Below are positions 1 to 9,200 of a DNA stretch of 64,000 nt, piece by piece (position 1 is the first letter of the stretch; each line of letters begins with the position of its first letter). A program made the position numbers and the translations under genes. The notes beneath the pieces are model-generated. The model saw only the letters and a program-made list of their open reading frames with translations. It made no database searches and was not told the origin of the DNA. Source of the DNA: Flavobacteriales bacterium. GTDB taxonomy: Bacteria; Bacteroidota; Bacteroidia; JACJYZ01. Where the stretch lies: contig JACJYZ010000002.1 in the NCBI GenBank assembly GCA_020635855.1, positions 682,001 through 746,000 on the forward strand, written 5' to 3'.

Positions 1-14
1 ATACACAACCCTAC

Positions 15-1418
15 ATGCCCCTGGGTATCCTCAGCAATGTGTATTTCGAACTGCACGATTTCCTCCGGTACTACCAAACCCAATTCCGCATGATGGCCCG
101 CTCCATGACCACCGTCGGATGGATCGCCGCCACCCTGGTCATGCTCACCTGGCTGGTGTTTCTCATCCGCGTGGACATCTACGAAAAGGAAAACCTCTTC
201 AACCTCGCGCTCACCCTCGTCCTGGGTATGGTGTTTTCTTTCCTCACCTTTATCCTGTCGGATTTCCTCGGATTCTACCTCCACATGGGGCTCACGGGCA
301 ACCTCCTCAACGACCTGCGCTATACCATCCTCGGCATCGGACTGGTGGAAGAGGTGGTGAAGTTCCTGCCGTTCCTGCTCATCCTTTTGGTGCGCTCCGG
401 TGCTGTGAACAACCCGTTCGACTACATTCTATACGCCTCGGTGTCGGCCCTCGGCTTTGCGTTTGTAGAGAACCTGATGTACTACGATGGTACCCACCTC
501 ACCATCATCCACGCACGTTCCCTCACCGCCGTGCTGGGCCATATGTTCGATTCCAGCATCGTGGCATACTGCATGGTGCTCTCCAAATACCGCTGGAAAA
601 AGATGCCCATGTTCGTAGGGGTGGTCATGGGATTGCTGATTGCCGCTGTGGCGCACGGACTCTACGATTTCTGGGTGTTCAACCGGGCCATGGTGATTTT
701 CTACCTGTTCTTCCTGGCATGTGTGCGCCTGTGGATCACCTTCATCAAGAATGCCCTCAACCAGTCGCCCCGCTTCTCCTATGAACTCCAGGTGAACGCC
801 GACCAGGTACGTCATTTCCTGGTGGTGTCACTCACCGCCATCCTTGCCTTTGAGTACTTTGTTAACGGGTGGGAGTGGGGCGCATTCACCGCCAACCAGG
901 CACTCCAAACCGCGTTCATCCAGGGCAGCTTCCTGATCCTGTTGCTCGGTTCACGCCTGAGCCGCATCAACCTTGCACAGGGTTACTGGAACCCGCTTCG
1001 CTTCCAGCTCATCCCCCAGCATCCCATGAAGGTGCAAAGTGAAGACCTGGTGGGTATGCGTGTGTTCATCCGTCCACTCAAAGGAAATATCCATCTGGAA
1101 AACAATATGCCGGGACCCGTTGAAGGTCGCATTGTGAATGCCCTGCCGCTGGATGCGGTTGACAAGTCATTCATCGGAGCTGGATCCCAAAAGAAAACAG
1201 GTCGTCAGTGGTTGGTGGTGGAACTCGACAATGCCCTGCCCCTGGAACCGGCAGATACCCGCCACGTGCTCATTCGTTTCCTTCGTAGTGTGGATGCCCG
1301 CTCACAGGTGATGTCGGTGTTTCATTTATTGACCGTCACCCGGCTGACAGATGGAGGTGTGGAAGGCGCTGAAGACAAAGGTTGGGTGCTGGTGGAAGGA
1401 GAAGAGGGGAGAGGGTAA
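15..1418 (+). CDS. PrsW-family intramembrane metalloprotease
   Basis: This is a polytopic membrane protein of the PrsW/CPBP-like glutamic intramembrane protease group, which cleaves membrane substrates such as anti-sigma factors. The visible signature is Glu112-Glu113 in an EExxK helix, Glu152 in a FxxxE-like helix, and His176 and His214 in later membrane helices, all in the N-terminal 230 residues. The C-terminal part has more hydrophobic helices and then a soluble domain of about 130 residues that I do not recognise. The reading frame stays open to the left edge, so the true start may lie outside the window; the ATG at 15 is the first one visible. The substrate is unknown. Confidence 0.8.
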   Translation: MPLGILSNVYFELHDFLRYYQTQFRMMARSMTTVGWIAATLVMLTWLVFLIRVDIYEKENLFNLALTLVLGMVFSFLTFILSDFLGFYLHMGLTGNLLNDLRYTILGIGLVEEVVKFLPFLLILLVRSGAVNNPFDYILYASVSALGFAFVENLMYYDGTHLTIIHARSLTAVLGHMFDSSIVAYCMVLSKYRWKKMPMFVGVVMGLLIAAVAHGLYDFWVFNRAMVIFYLFFLACVRLWITFIKNALNQSPRFSYELQVNADQVRHFLVVSLTAILAFEYFVNGWEWGAFTANQALQTAFIQGSFLILLLGSRLSRINLAQGYWNPLRFQLIPQHPMKVQSEDLVGMRVFIRPLKGNIHLENNMPGPVEGRIVNALPLDAVDKSFIGAGSQKKTGRQWLVVELDNALPLEPADTRHVLIRFLRSVDARSQVMSVFHLLTVTRLTDGGVEGAEDKGWVLVEGEEGRG

Positions 1419-1439
1419 GAAGGTAAGGAGGTAAGGAGG

Positions 1440-2092
1440 TAAGGAGTGAATGTGACAATGTAATGATGTGGCAATTTGAAAATGATGCTTTGCGGTGTAG
1501 GTGAGCTTCGGAGCGGGTAGGGAGGTTGGTGGTCAATAGTCAATGGTCAATGGGAGTCGCACGTCATTGACGCGACCGGAGGGAGCACTTTACCATTTAC
1601 GCTCCCAACGGGAGTACCTTGCCACTTCCGCGACCATCGGGAGCCATTGACCGCGCAGCATACTGATTATTGATCTTCCATGCCTCAGATATCCGCCTGC
1701 CGCCCATTCGTCATTCGCAATCCGTCATTTGTAATTCCCCGGGGCACACGCGCTCCCCTCCCCGGATCAAGTTCGTGAAATTCCCATTCAGGTATGAACG
1801 AAAGTGATGTGAAATCATACCCGGGTAAGAATAAGCGGCGATTTGATAATGTGCCAATGTGACAATTTGAAAATGATGCTTTGCGATGAAGGTGAACTTC
1901 AGAGCGGGTGGGGAAGTCAATAGTTAATAGTCAATAGTCAATAGTTAATAGTTAATGGTTAATGGTTAATGGTTAATGGTTAATAGTTGATAGGAGTCGG
2001 CTGTCATTGACGCGACCGAAGGGAGCACTTTACCATTTACGCTCCCAACGGGAGCACCTTGCCACTTCCGCGACCACCGAGAGCTTCCGGCT
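1440..2092. repeat. Composite intergenic repeat, locus 1 (two copies)
   Basis: This 745-bp gap holds no credible gene. It holds two copies of a composite repeat starting at 1477 and 1868 (391 bp apart), each beginning TGAAAATGATGCTTTGCG. After a G-rich tract come a short TCAATAG-type array, a block beginning CATTGACGCGACCG, and a small hairpin (GCTCCC-AAC-GGGAG at 1601 and 2041). Only the first copy has the longer tail with a CCCCGGGGCACACGCGC segment. Related copies lie at 3541, 12841, 13177 and 13513. No transposase or target-site duplication is visible. Just before it, at 1419-1445, is a short GGTAAGGA tandem run. Confidence 0.85.
1917..1993 (+). repeat. Heptanucleotide tandem array, 11 units
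   Basis: Eleven consecutive 7-base units of the forms TCAATAG, TTAATAG, TTAATGG and one TTGATAG lie end to end. Unit variants are partly sorted: TCAATAG lies to the left and TTAATGG in the middle, as expected from slippage-driven expansion. The array sits inside the composite repeat, at a fixed place after the G-rich tract. Confidence 0.9.
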
Positions 2093-2163
2093 GTGAAGCG
2101 CATGTGGTTTTATTTTTTATCTTCATCCGGATTTATGTTGTCTGTTAACTAATACATGTTCGT

Positions 2164-3507
2164 ATGAATTCTCTTGGAATTTTCCTGGTGATCGTGTCGA
2201 TTACCCTTTTGCTGGTGGTGCCGTTGTTTCGCAAGTCGGATAAGCAACAGCGTGAAAAAGGCGGTGTGTCAAACATCTGGCAATCCCTTGTGAGTTTGCT
2301 TGCAAATATCTCCAATAGAATCATCGGAGGGTTATTCGTTGCAGGTGCGGTACTGATCATCCTGCCGTTCCTGTTCTTCTGGGCCGAACCCGGGTACCAG
2401 TATTTCCTTGTATATCCAACCGGAACAAATAGTGCCATCATGACCGAGGGTATCAAATGGCGCGGGTTTGCACAAATCATTCCGTGGCAGAAGTTCATTG
2501 ATGTGAAAGTGGTGGAGTCAGGTGAGGGCATCGAAGAAATTGAAGGTGTGATGTCGCCCATTCCCATGCGTTTTATCGACCAGGTGACGGCAACCGCCGA
2601 GCTGTCTACACGCTTTCAGCTGCCCGCCGACGAAGCCTCATTCATTGAACTGGCCATTGAGTTCCGCTCACTTCAGAACCTGGTGCAAAACACCTTGATT
2701 CCGACCGTACGGGAAGTTGTGAGCAACACCGGTTATATGTTCGCCGCACAGGATTATATATCCGGTTCCGCTTCTGACTTCAGGGTGGCCATTGACGACC
2801 AGCTGAAATACGGAACATATAGCGTGGAAAAAACCGAATACAGGGATACCGTCGTCGTGCCCATCGAACAGGAAGACCGCACCATCAACGAAATACGCAC
2901 GCGTTACGAAGTGAAGAAACGCATGGGTAAGGACGGACAGGTGCTGCGTATTCCCCACGACATCATCCAAAACAACATCATTGTTGCGCAGGTGATCGTG
3001 GATGATGTGGTGCTGGAAGAGGCCTTCAAGAAGCGATTGGAAGCCCAGCGGGACGAGTCCGCCAAACGCCAGCTGGAACAACAGAAAATCAAAACGGCAA
3101 AAGATGCCCAGGCCCGTATCATTGCGGAAGGTGAGCGCGACAAGGCCAGCGAACGGGTCACACAGGAAAAAGAGCAGGTGAAGGCGCTCATCGCTATTGA
3201 AACCAAGCTGAAACAGGAAGAGACCAACCGGAAGCTGGCAGAGATCACCCTGCAAACCGAAAGACTCAAAGCGGATGCGGAGAAGGTGAAGGCTGATGCT
3301 GAATCCTATAAGAATGCGAAGCTTGTTTCCGCCGGTCTGACACCACAAGAGAAGGCAACCTTCGAAAAGGAAACCGCCATCGGTGTGGCTTCCCAACTGG
3401 CCAACATCCAATTCCCCACCACCATGATCATCGGCGATTCCAAAGGAGGAACCCCGCTTGAATCACTCATCGGTGCAGCCATGGCCAAGCAGCTGTTGCC
3501 GAAATAG
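2164..3507 (+). CDS. SPFH/Band 7 (prohibitin-like) membrane protein
   Basis: Two N-terminal membrane segments (about residues 3-20 and 57-75) precede a band-7/SPFH domain (about 80-290). A long charged helical stretch rich in Ala, Lys, Glu and Gln follows (about 290-400), typical of the coiled coil by which flotillin- and prohibitin-like proteins form ring assemblies at the membrane. The last 45 residues are less charged. The family scaffolds membrane microdomains and modulates proteases; no specific role can be read here. The ATG at 2164 fits the first membrane segment. The gene stands alone, flanked on both sides by the composite repeat. Confidence 0.8.
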   Translation: MNSLGIFLVIVSITLLLVVPLFRKSDKQQREKGGVSNIWQSLVSLLANISNRIIGGLFVAGAVLIILPFLFFWAEPGYQYFLVYPTGTNSAIMTEGIKWRGFAQIIPWQKFIDVKVVESGEGIEEIEGVMSPIPMRFIDQVTATAELSTRFQLPADEASFIELAIEFRSLQNLVQNTLIPTVREVVSNTGYMFAAQDYISGSASDFRVAIDDQLKYGTYSVEKTEYRDTVVVPIEQEDRTINEIRTRYEVKKRMGKDGQVLRIPHDIIQNNIIVAQVIVDDVVLEEAFKKRLEAQRDESAKRQLEQQKIKTAKDAQARIIAEGERDKASERVTQEKEQVKALIAIETKLKQEETNRKLAEITLQTERLKADAEKVKADAESYKNAKLVSAGLTPQEKATFEKETAIGVASQLANIQFPTTMIIGDSKGGTPLESLIGAAMAKQLLPK

Positions 3508-3519
3508 GATGGCATGTGT

Positions 3520-3800
3520 TGATGTGCCAATGTGATAATTTGAAAATGATGCTTTGCGATGAAGGTGAACTTCGGAGCGGGTGGGGAAGTCAATAGTCAA
3601 TAGTTAATAGTTAATAGTCAATAGTTAATAGTTAATAGTTAATAGTTAATAGTTAATGGTTAATGGTTAATGGTTAATAGTTAATAGGAGTCGGCTGTCA
3701 TTGACGCGACCGAAGGGAGCGCTTTACCATTTATGCTCCCAACGGGAGCACCTTGCCACTTTCGCGACCATCGGGAGCAACTGACCGCGCAACGTACTGA
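3520..3800. repeat. Composite intergenic repeat, locus 2
   Basis: The whole gap between the band-7 gene and the convergent PBP1C gene is another copy of the composite repeat. It starts TGAAAATGATGCTTTGCG at 3541 and contains a long heptamer array, the CATTGACGCGACCG block and the GCTCCC-AAC-GGGAGC hairpin (3735-3749). It is closer to the second copy of locus 1 than to the 12.8-13.6 kb copies. Confidence 0.85.
3590..3687 (+). repeat. Heptanucleotide tandem array, 14 units
   Basis: Fourteen perfect 7-base units (TCAATAG, TTAATAG, TTAATGG) follow each other without interruption. It is the longest such array in the window and occupies the same place in the composite repeat as the 11-unit array at 1917-1993. 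The TTAATGG units are again clustered. Confidence 0.92.
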
Positions 3801-3803
3801 CCA

Positions 3804-6179
3804 TTACCGATCCCGCCCGATGATCTCGAAACTCTTTTTTAATTCTTCACCCCGCTGATCTACCAGGGTGATCACATGTTTTCCTTCGGGTGGACTTATG
3901 GCCATCTGATGGAAGTCGCTGGTTTTTCCCAGGTACGTTTGGTCAAGGTACCAGTAAATGACCGCATCTGCTTCGCGATGGGCTGCTTTGAATATGGTGG
4001 CGCCCATGTTACCATCCAATTCACGGGGTACAAAAATCCTGGCGGTGTGTCGGGGATATACAAGTTCCATGGATCGGTGTGTTTCATCTGAACTCATGTC
4101 GTTCAAACAATCCGATCGGTAAGGGGGAAGGGTTTGATATTGACTGCTGGTTTTCTTATAGTACCATTCCATGGCGGGAGGAAGTACAAAACGGGATTCG
4201 TTGATGAAGTCACCCTCCTGTTCACAGGAAGCATGTACCTGCCATTTTCCATCTCGGGTGATGTGTGCGATCCTGTGATATGGACATGCGGAAAGCCGTA
4301 CGCCTGACTTTGGAACCGTAAGGGTGTCGGGGATACCGCACAGAGGTGTGGACCGGTACCCGCTTTCTTTGCATGTGGTGATTTTTTCGAGGTCATCCCA
4401 GGGTGTATCAAACCATGCTTCACCATGGGGAAGTATCCGGATCAGATCAAACAGGATCGGGGCTGCGGCTCTCAGACCGATGAGTTCCGGACGCCCCTCG
4501 CCATCCGCATTGCCCGTCCATACTCCCACTACGTAATCCGGTGTGACACCAATGGCCCATCCGTCTCGAAATCCCAGACTGGTTCCCGTTTTCCAGGCCA
4601 CCATCCGCGAAGATGCGAATTCCCTCCATGCACCCTCTTCTTCGGGACGTTCCACATCCAGCATGGCGTTGAATGTTGTCCAGATCGCACCTGCACTTAG
4701 ATGTGACCCATTGAGAAGCATGCGCTTGTTATCTGTGGTATCCGGGAGGTATCGGAGTGTGTGGTAATCACCGGGGTCGTATTGTCCGTTGTTTGCTCGG
4801 AAATGATTCAGCGTGCGTGCCATGGAAGCATAAGCACCCGCGAGGTCCCATAAGCTGGCTTCGGCACCACCCAGAATGATGGAAAGACCATAGTGTTGTG
4901 GTGAACGGTTGAGTGTGGTGATGCCGCAGCTTTGTAAAATATGATGAAATTTCTCGATGCCGAATTGTTGCAGCATCAGTACGGCGGGAATGTTCAGCGA
5001 TTTGGCCAAGGCCCGGTGGGCAGGAACAGCTCCCCTGTAATCGTTGTCGAAATTGGTGGGAGCATATCCGCCGATATTAATCGGGATATCCGGCACAAGC
5101 GTATTTGGCAGAATATCACCGGATGTGAGCATGGAGGCATAGAGGAACGGTTTGAGTACACTGCCCGTGCTACGTCCTGCAGGTATTACATCTACCTGCC
5201 TGCCATGGTCGTCTCCGGAAGTACCTTGTTCATTTCCGATGTATACCTTCACGTCGCCGGAATTGACATCGGCGATCAGTACGGCTGCATTGTAGATTCC
5301 GTTTGCAGCCAGCTCTTTTCCGTGACGTTCGACAATGTCCACTGCGTGCAACTGCATGTCGAGTTGCACATGAGTGCGGTACCTTCCGGGACCGTGTTCA
5401 AGGTGGATTCTGTTAAGGAGATGCTGGGCGATGTGTGGCAAAGGAAGCGGGCGGTTCGGTGTGGTTTCAAGGGCCGCTAGTTTAGCTTCTTCGGCTGTAA
5501 TGTCGCCATGTACCTGAAGCTGTTGCAAAAGCCTGTCGCGCTTATTCTGCAAAGCCTTTTTATTCCGTCCCGGAAACAACAGGGAAGGAGCATTGGGTAA
5601 AACGGCAAGCACGGAGGATTCGGCCCATGACAATTGGTCCGGGCTTCGGCCGAAATATCGCCATGACGCAGCTTCAAGGCCGACTACATTTCCACCAAAC
5701 GGGGCATGGGAAGCATAGAGACCCAGTATCTCGGTTTTGGAATATCGCAACTCCAGCCTGATTGCCATGCAGATCTCAATGGCTTTTTCCCATATTGTAC
5801 GTGACTTTCCCTTCCTGGACAGGCGTATTACCTGCATGGACAATGTGCTGCCTCCGCTTACTTTGTGGCCTGTCTGCAGGTTCTGTTTGATGGCCCGAGC
5901 TAAGGCAAGCGGGTCTACACCGGGGTGACGGTAAAATCTCTTGTCTTCAAAACAGATGATGGCCCGCCGGAATTTCTCGGGCACCGAATCACCTGGAGGA
6001 AACCGCCATTGACCGTCTGCAGCTATTCGTGCGCCCATCAGATGGCCATCGGTGTCTTCAATAACGGTTGATACCGGGTCATCAAACAAGGGTTCTGGCA
6101 GGCATGTCCAAAACAGGTAAAGAGCAACTACACTGCATGCGACAATGATGCGCCACACCCATCTCCTGCGTCCTGCCAT
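3804..6179 (-). CDS. pbpC: Penicillin-binding protein 1C (bifunctional peptidoglycan synthase)
   Basis: The 791-residue inner-membrane enzyme polymerises lipid II and cross-links peptidoglycan. After one N-terminal membrane anchor comes a GT51 glycosyltransferase domain with catalytic Glu78 in FEDKRFYRHPG and the GGSTLSMQ motif. The transpeptidase domain has active Ser340 in SVLK, an SLN motif near 394, and KTGTS with Lys530. The last part matches the PBP1C-specific C-terminal domain. I chose ATG at 6179; the frame also has an upstream TTG. It lies 24 bp after the alpha-2-macroglobulin gene, the usual pbpC/yfhM pairing, in which the macroglobulin is thought to protect the envelope when the wall is breached. 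Confidence 0.93.
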   Translation of the reverse strand: MAGRRRWVWRIIVACSVVALYLFWTCLPEPLFDDPVSTVIEDTDGHLMGARIAADGQWRFPPGDSVPEKFRRAIICFEDKRFYRHPGVDPLALARAIKQNLQTGHKVSGGSTLSMQVIRLSRKGKSRTIWEKAIEICMAIRLELRYSKTEILGLYASHAPFGGNVVGLEAASWRYFGRSPDQLSWAESSVLAVLPNAPSLLFPGRNKKALQNKRDRLLQQLQVHGDITAEEAKLAALETTPNRPLPLPHIAQHLLNRIHLEHGPGRYRTHVQLDMQLHAVDIVERHGKELAANGIYNAAVLIADVNSGDVKVYIGNEQGTSGDDHGRQVDVIPAGRSTGSVLKPFLYASMLTSGDILPNTLVPDIPINIGGYAPTNFDNDYRGAVPAHRALAKSLNIPAVLMLQQFGIEKFHHILQSCGITTLNRSPQHYGLSIILGGAEASLWDLAGAYASMARTLNHFRANNGQYDPGDYHTLRYLPDTTDNKRMLLNGSHLSAGAIWTTFNAMLDVERPEEEGAWREFASSRMVAWKTGTSLGFRDGWAIGVTPDYVVGVWTGNADGEGRPELIGLRAAAPILFDLIRILPHGEAWFDTPWDDLEKITTCKESGYRSTPLCGIPDTLTVPKSGVRLSACPYHRIAHITRDGKWQVHASCEQEGDFINESRFVLPPAMEWYYKKTSSQYQTLPPYRSDCLNDMSSDETHRSMELVYPRHTARIFVPRELDGNMGATIFKAAHREADAVIYWYLDQTYLGKTSDFHQMAISPPEGKHVITLVDQRGEELKKSFEIIGRDR

Positions 6180-6203
6180 TGCAACCAACCCGTGCCTGTG
6201 AGT

Positions 6204-9200
6204 TTACGGATTTGGTGTTTGTATGACTTCCACCCATCTTCCCTTGGTGCGGGCATGTATGGATTCATCGTACATCGCATACGATTGCACAGCCGGTAGA
6301 TAGTAGCTGCCCAGGTAGCTGGCATTCAACAATACCCTGAACACTTTGGTCTGGCCGCGGTTCAGATTGAAATACATGTGTACCCGGTCATCCCTGATGT
6401 CTTCATACGTCGGAAGATCGTAGCCCTCAGTTTCGCTTTGCCCGTCCATGCGATCGTTGATGATCTCCCATCCTGAAGGGAAGATTTGGGTGAGGGCCAT
6501 TTGCTGATAGTCCTCTGCCCGGGAACCTGCATGGGTTACTTTGACCACCGCCATGAAATCGGTACCCTGTTCAATGGATGCGGGATCCACTTCTTTTCCA
6601 TCCAGATTTCGGTAGGCAACACTGATCTGAAGGTCTTTTGCACTTTCCATTTCTTCTCCGGCTTTTGGTATGCCTTCTATGATTACCCTCACGTAAAGTC
6701 CCATTTTACTTTGGTTTTTCATCGTGGCTTTGTTTGATCCTGGTTTGAGCGTGAACTTCTTCTGTGCGACAAACTTTTTCAGGTTCTCAATCTTCATGAC
6801 ACTTCCATTGATATCAGCCTGGAACGACATCGCATCCGCAGACATGTTTTTGGCGTACTTACCGATGGACAGCAAAGCGTAGGATGCTGTCTGGGTGCTC
6901 ATCCATTTGTCGCTGCTCAGGCTGTTCGAAAGTTTTTTCATCACTTTAAAAGCGTCTTCTTTCTTATTCATCAATACCAATGTCTCCAGGATCAGCGCAA
7001 GGTCGCGGTCGTCGGAACCGAATGTGTATGACAGTTCATGATATGATTTGACATCCGTACTTATGCTTTGGGTCAGTTTCGCTGCGGCCTCTGGTTGTCC
7101 GATGATGGAATAGGCAGCCGCCAGTCTCCATCGTGCACTTTCGGAAATGCCTGGTTGTTCTTTCAACCGGTTCATGGAGCCGATATCCGGATTCTTTGCC
7201 AGTGCCAGGGTATATAACCGGTATGCCTGCAGCAGGTCGCTGTTGTTCCTGGAATAACGCCATTGCACCGCCAGGTTGCTTTGGTAGTTCACCCAGTTCG
7301 AGAAAAATGAAGAGGGCACATTGTATCCGCGTGCAGCCGCTTCGATCAGGAAGTGCCCTGCATAACAGGTGCCCCATTCGCTGTATTCGGAATTGTTGCC
7401 AGGCCAATAATAAAGACCTCCGGAAGGCCCCTGGAAACTCACCAAACGCTGAATGCCCGCGTTGATGTTGCGGTTGATCTCCATGTGTTTGCTTTCCGGG
7501 AGTTCCATGAGTGCATCCAGGTATAACTGGGGAAACACGCCGGATGTGGTTTGTTCAACACACCCGTGCGGATATTGAATGAGGTATTTCAGGTGGCGCT
7601 CCAGGTCAATGGGAGGGAGTGTGGAAATCTCTACCGTGGCTTTGTTCGTTCCCGGCAACCCGAAAGCCGTAATGTCCGGTGACCAGGAGGCTCCTGGATC
7701 CAGTACCTGTGAAACCACATTCATCTCAGCAGGATTGGGTGGCCTTACATCCAGCTCCACCTCATACGTTGCTGTTTCCGAACCACTCGTTGCTTTTACG
7801 GTGACCTTGCCGGTGCCGATTGCATCTATAACCTTCAGATTGAAATTCACCGTTTGGTCGCCCGGTTCATCGAAGTTGATCGTTTGTTCCTGCTGTCCCG
7901 ATATTTTCAACTGGCCCTTGGTTTCGATATGTACCGCCACGTTCCGTACATTTTTTTCCATGGCAAATACCGTTACCGGAAGGCTGACCTTTTCGCCCGG
8001 AGAAAGTACCCTTGGCATGGTGGCCAGGACCATCACGGGTTTTTTTACAGGTGTGGATTTTTCGGCGCAACCATAAGAGCCGTCATGCCCCGCCACAACC
8101 ATGGTACGCACTGCTCCCACATACTGGGGGATATGTACAGTGTGTGTCCTTGACCCTCCATTGAGATAGAACGGGCCGAGGTACTTCACCACAGGTTTGA
8201 AGCGCTGTGCTTTTTTCCCTCCCTTGGGTTTGTTCACTTCATCACCGCCTACAGCCAACAGTTTGTCCAACTTGCCACCATATGCACCGATCACCTGGTC
8301 ATACAGATCCCATGTTTTTACGCTGAGGGCTTCGCGTGCGTAGAATACCGGCCATGGATCCGGGGTCTTGAATCGTGTGAGTCCGAGCAAACCTTCATCC
8401 ACAATGGCAAGGGTATACGACATCGGGTGTCCGTCTTTTTCCGATACGGTGATCTTTACATCCTCTTCTGGCCGTAAAACTTCAGGCATCTTGATCTCCG
8501 GGTGAAGTTCGGTGGATGGATCCACCACCTTGATCGGAACAACGCCATACATCCGGATGGGACGGTCGTTAACGGTTTGCCCATGTGGTTGAAGTAAGGT
8601 GACATGAAGGTAGGCGTTGGGTGCGAAGTTTTTTGTCACCGGTAGCTTGAAAACGGTTTGCCCGTCTTCGGTGCCCAGCCAGTACGACTGTAATACCTTG
8701 CTGCCGGATTCAATGCTCAGCAATGCACGCCCACCTTTGGCTGAAGGAATAGTGACAACAGCTTCTTCACCGACGGTGTAAGATTCTTTATCGGTATTGA
8801 AGGTGAGCAGGGCAGCTCCGTTCCCATCATTTCTGGCTCTGCCAGCCCATCCCGGCCAGTCGATGTATACTGTTTTTCCCGAACTGTGGCCACTCTCGGT
8901 ATCTGTTACACGCACCAGGTAACGCCCCCAGTCGGGATAGTTGATACGGATGTTGAAAGTGGCTTCGCCTTTCTCATTCGTGGTTACGGTTTCCTGCTGA
9001 AGGGGACTGTGCCAGTTGTCATTGTTGTAGGAGGTCAGGTTGTCCGGAGAAGTGTCCCACCACCAACGCCATTCTACTTTGTAAAATTCCACCTTCAGGT
9101 TTCGGTTGGGTGCCGGCTTCCCTTTGTTGTCCACTGCCACCAGCCACACCGGATGATCCTGGTCTGTCAACAGCATGCCCCGGGTTGCATCGCCTTTGGG

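Noticed and set aside
1917..3687. CRISPR array
   Set aside because: The repeated units are 7 bases without spacers, and no cas genes are present.
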